Below, one piece after another: positions 5,427-5,704 of a stretch of DNA of 5,704 bases. This DNA comes from Acidimicrobiales bacterium. Lineage in GTDB: Bacteria > Actinomycetota > Acidimicrobiia > Acidimicrobiales > Poriferisodalaceae. The DNA lies in contig JAGQSP010000146.1 of the NCBI GenBank assembly GCA_020439485.1, positions 1-5,704 on the forward strand. The letters are read 5' to 3'. Position 1 is the first letter of the stretch. Each line of letters starts with the position of its first letter. The notes below the pieces were generated by a model. It was given only the letters and a program-made list of their open reading frames with translations. It made no database searches and was not told the DNA's origin. The translations under genes were made by a program, and so were the position numbers.

Positions 5427-5704
5427 TCATTTGTGGTCGAGGTGACGTTCGACCAGTTCCCAGGCCACCTCTTCCAGGGGTTCTGGGCTGCCCTGGTGTT
5501 CCAGCCACACGATCCGAGGATCTCGGCGAAACCATCGCTGCTGGCGCCTCGCGAACCTGCGGGTACGTCGTTTTGCGGTGTCGAGTGCCTCGTCCAGCGA
5601 TGTGGCCCCCTCGAGGTGCTCGGCCAGCTCCTTGTAGCCCAACGCCTGCCTGGCTGTGTGGCTCATCACCTCGGACGAGTTCAGCAGGCCCTCGACCTCG
5701 GCCA
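5427..5704 (-). CDS. miaA: tRNA dimethylallyltransferase, C-terminal part, 5' end outside window
   Basis: MiaA transfers a dimethylallyl group to N6 of A37 in tRNAs that read codons starting with U, which improves decoding. Only the last 91 residues are inside the window; the P-loop and catalytic region lie beyond the right edge. The visible part matches the C-terminus of the family: EVEGLL, then [17 protein letters not shown], a Leu/Glu/Ala helix, and [22 protein letters not shown], which corresponds to the conserved TR.fakRQ..WFRrd...W motif that contacts tRNA. The stop is TGA at 5427-5429, 28 nt before the dapF ATG. MiaA is encoded next to hflX in many bacteria (miaA-hfq-hflX in enterobacteria); here dapF sits between them, as in mycobacteria. 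Confidence 0.95.
   Translation of the reverse strand, partial: AEVEGLLNSSEVMSHTARQALGYKELAEHLEGATSLDEALDTAKRRTRRFARRQQRWFRRDPRIVWLEHQGSPEPLEEVAWELVERHLDHK

Overview
The window looks like a chromosomal segment of a high-GC actinobacterium. GC-rich third codon positions, an actinobacterial-type N-succinyl DAP aminotransferase and desuccinylase, the miaA-dapF-hflX gene order known from actinobacteria such as Mycobacterium, and a secreted protein with a Thr/Ser/Asp linker all fit. An Acidimicrobiia-like lineage is my best guess, but it is inference and no rRNA or marker gene here settles it.

On the minus strand, read from the right edge, a tight gene run holds the 3' end of miaA (tRNA isopentenyltransferase), dapF (diaminopimelate epimerase), hflX (ribosome-associated GTPase) and dapC (succinyl-DAP aminotransferase). 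dapF/hflX and hflX/dapC overlap by 4 nt (ATGA and TTGA), which indicates one translationally coupled operon. After dapC, a single gene on the plus strand (956-2056) encodes an unrecognised membrane-anchored extracytoplasmic protein that looks like a beta-propeller. Beyond it, again on the minus strand, dapE (succinyl-DAP desuccinylase) runs off the left edge.

Three enzymes of the late succinylase branch of lysine/meso-DAP synthesis are therefore within 5.4 kb: DapC makes N-succinyl-LL-DAP, DapE removes the succinyl group, and DapF epimerises LL-DAP to meso-DAP for peptidoglycan and lysine. MiaA and HflX serve tRNA modification and ribosome rescue and are probably linked only by co-transcription.

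The most interesting features are at gene boundaries. The plus-strand gene and dapE start only 23 bp apart and back to back. Two TAnnnT -10-like hexamers overlap on a CTAG core and each sits the right distance for a leaderless transcript. The plus-strand gene and dapC end tail to tail, sharing a CTAG that holds both TAG stops at the centre of a perfect 18-bp palindrome. DapF carries Ser instead of the usual first catalytic Cys. I see no mobile element, CRISPR array, tRNA, rRNA or phage gene, and no clearly new multi-gene system. There is no gene-free stretch over 300 bases.
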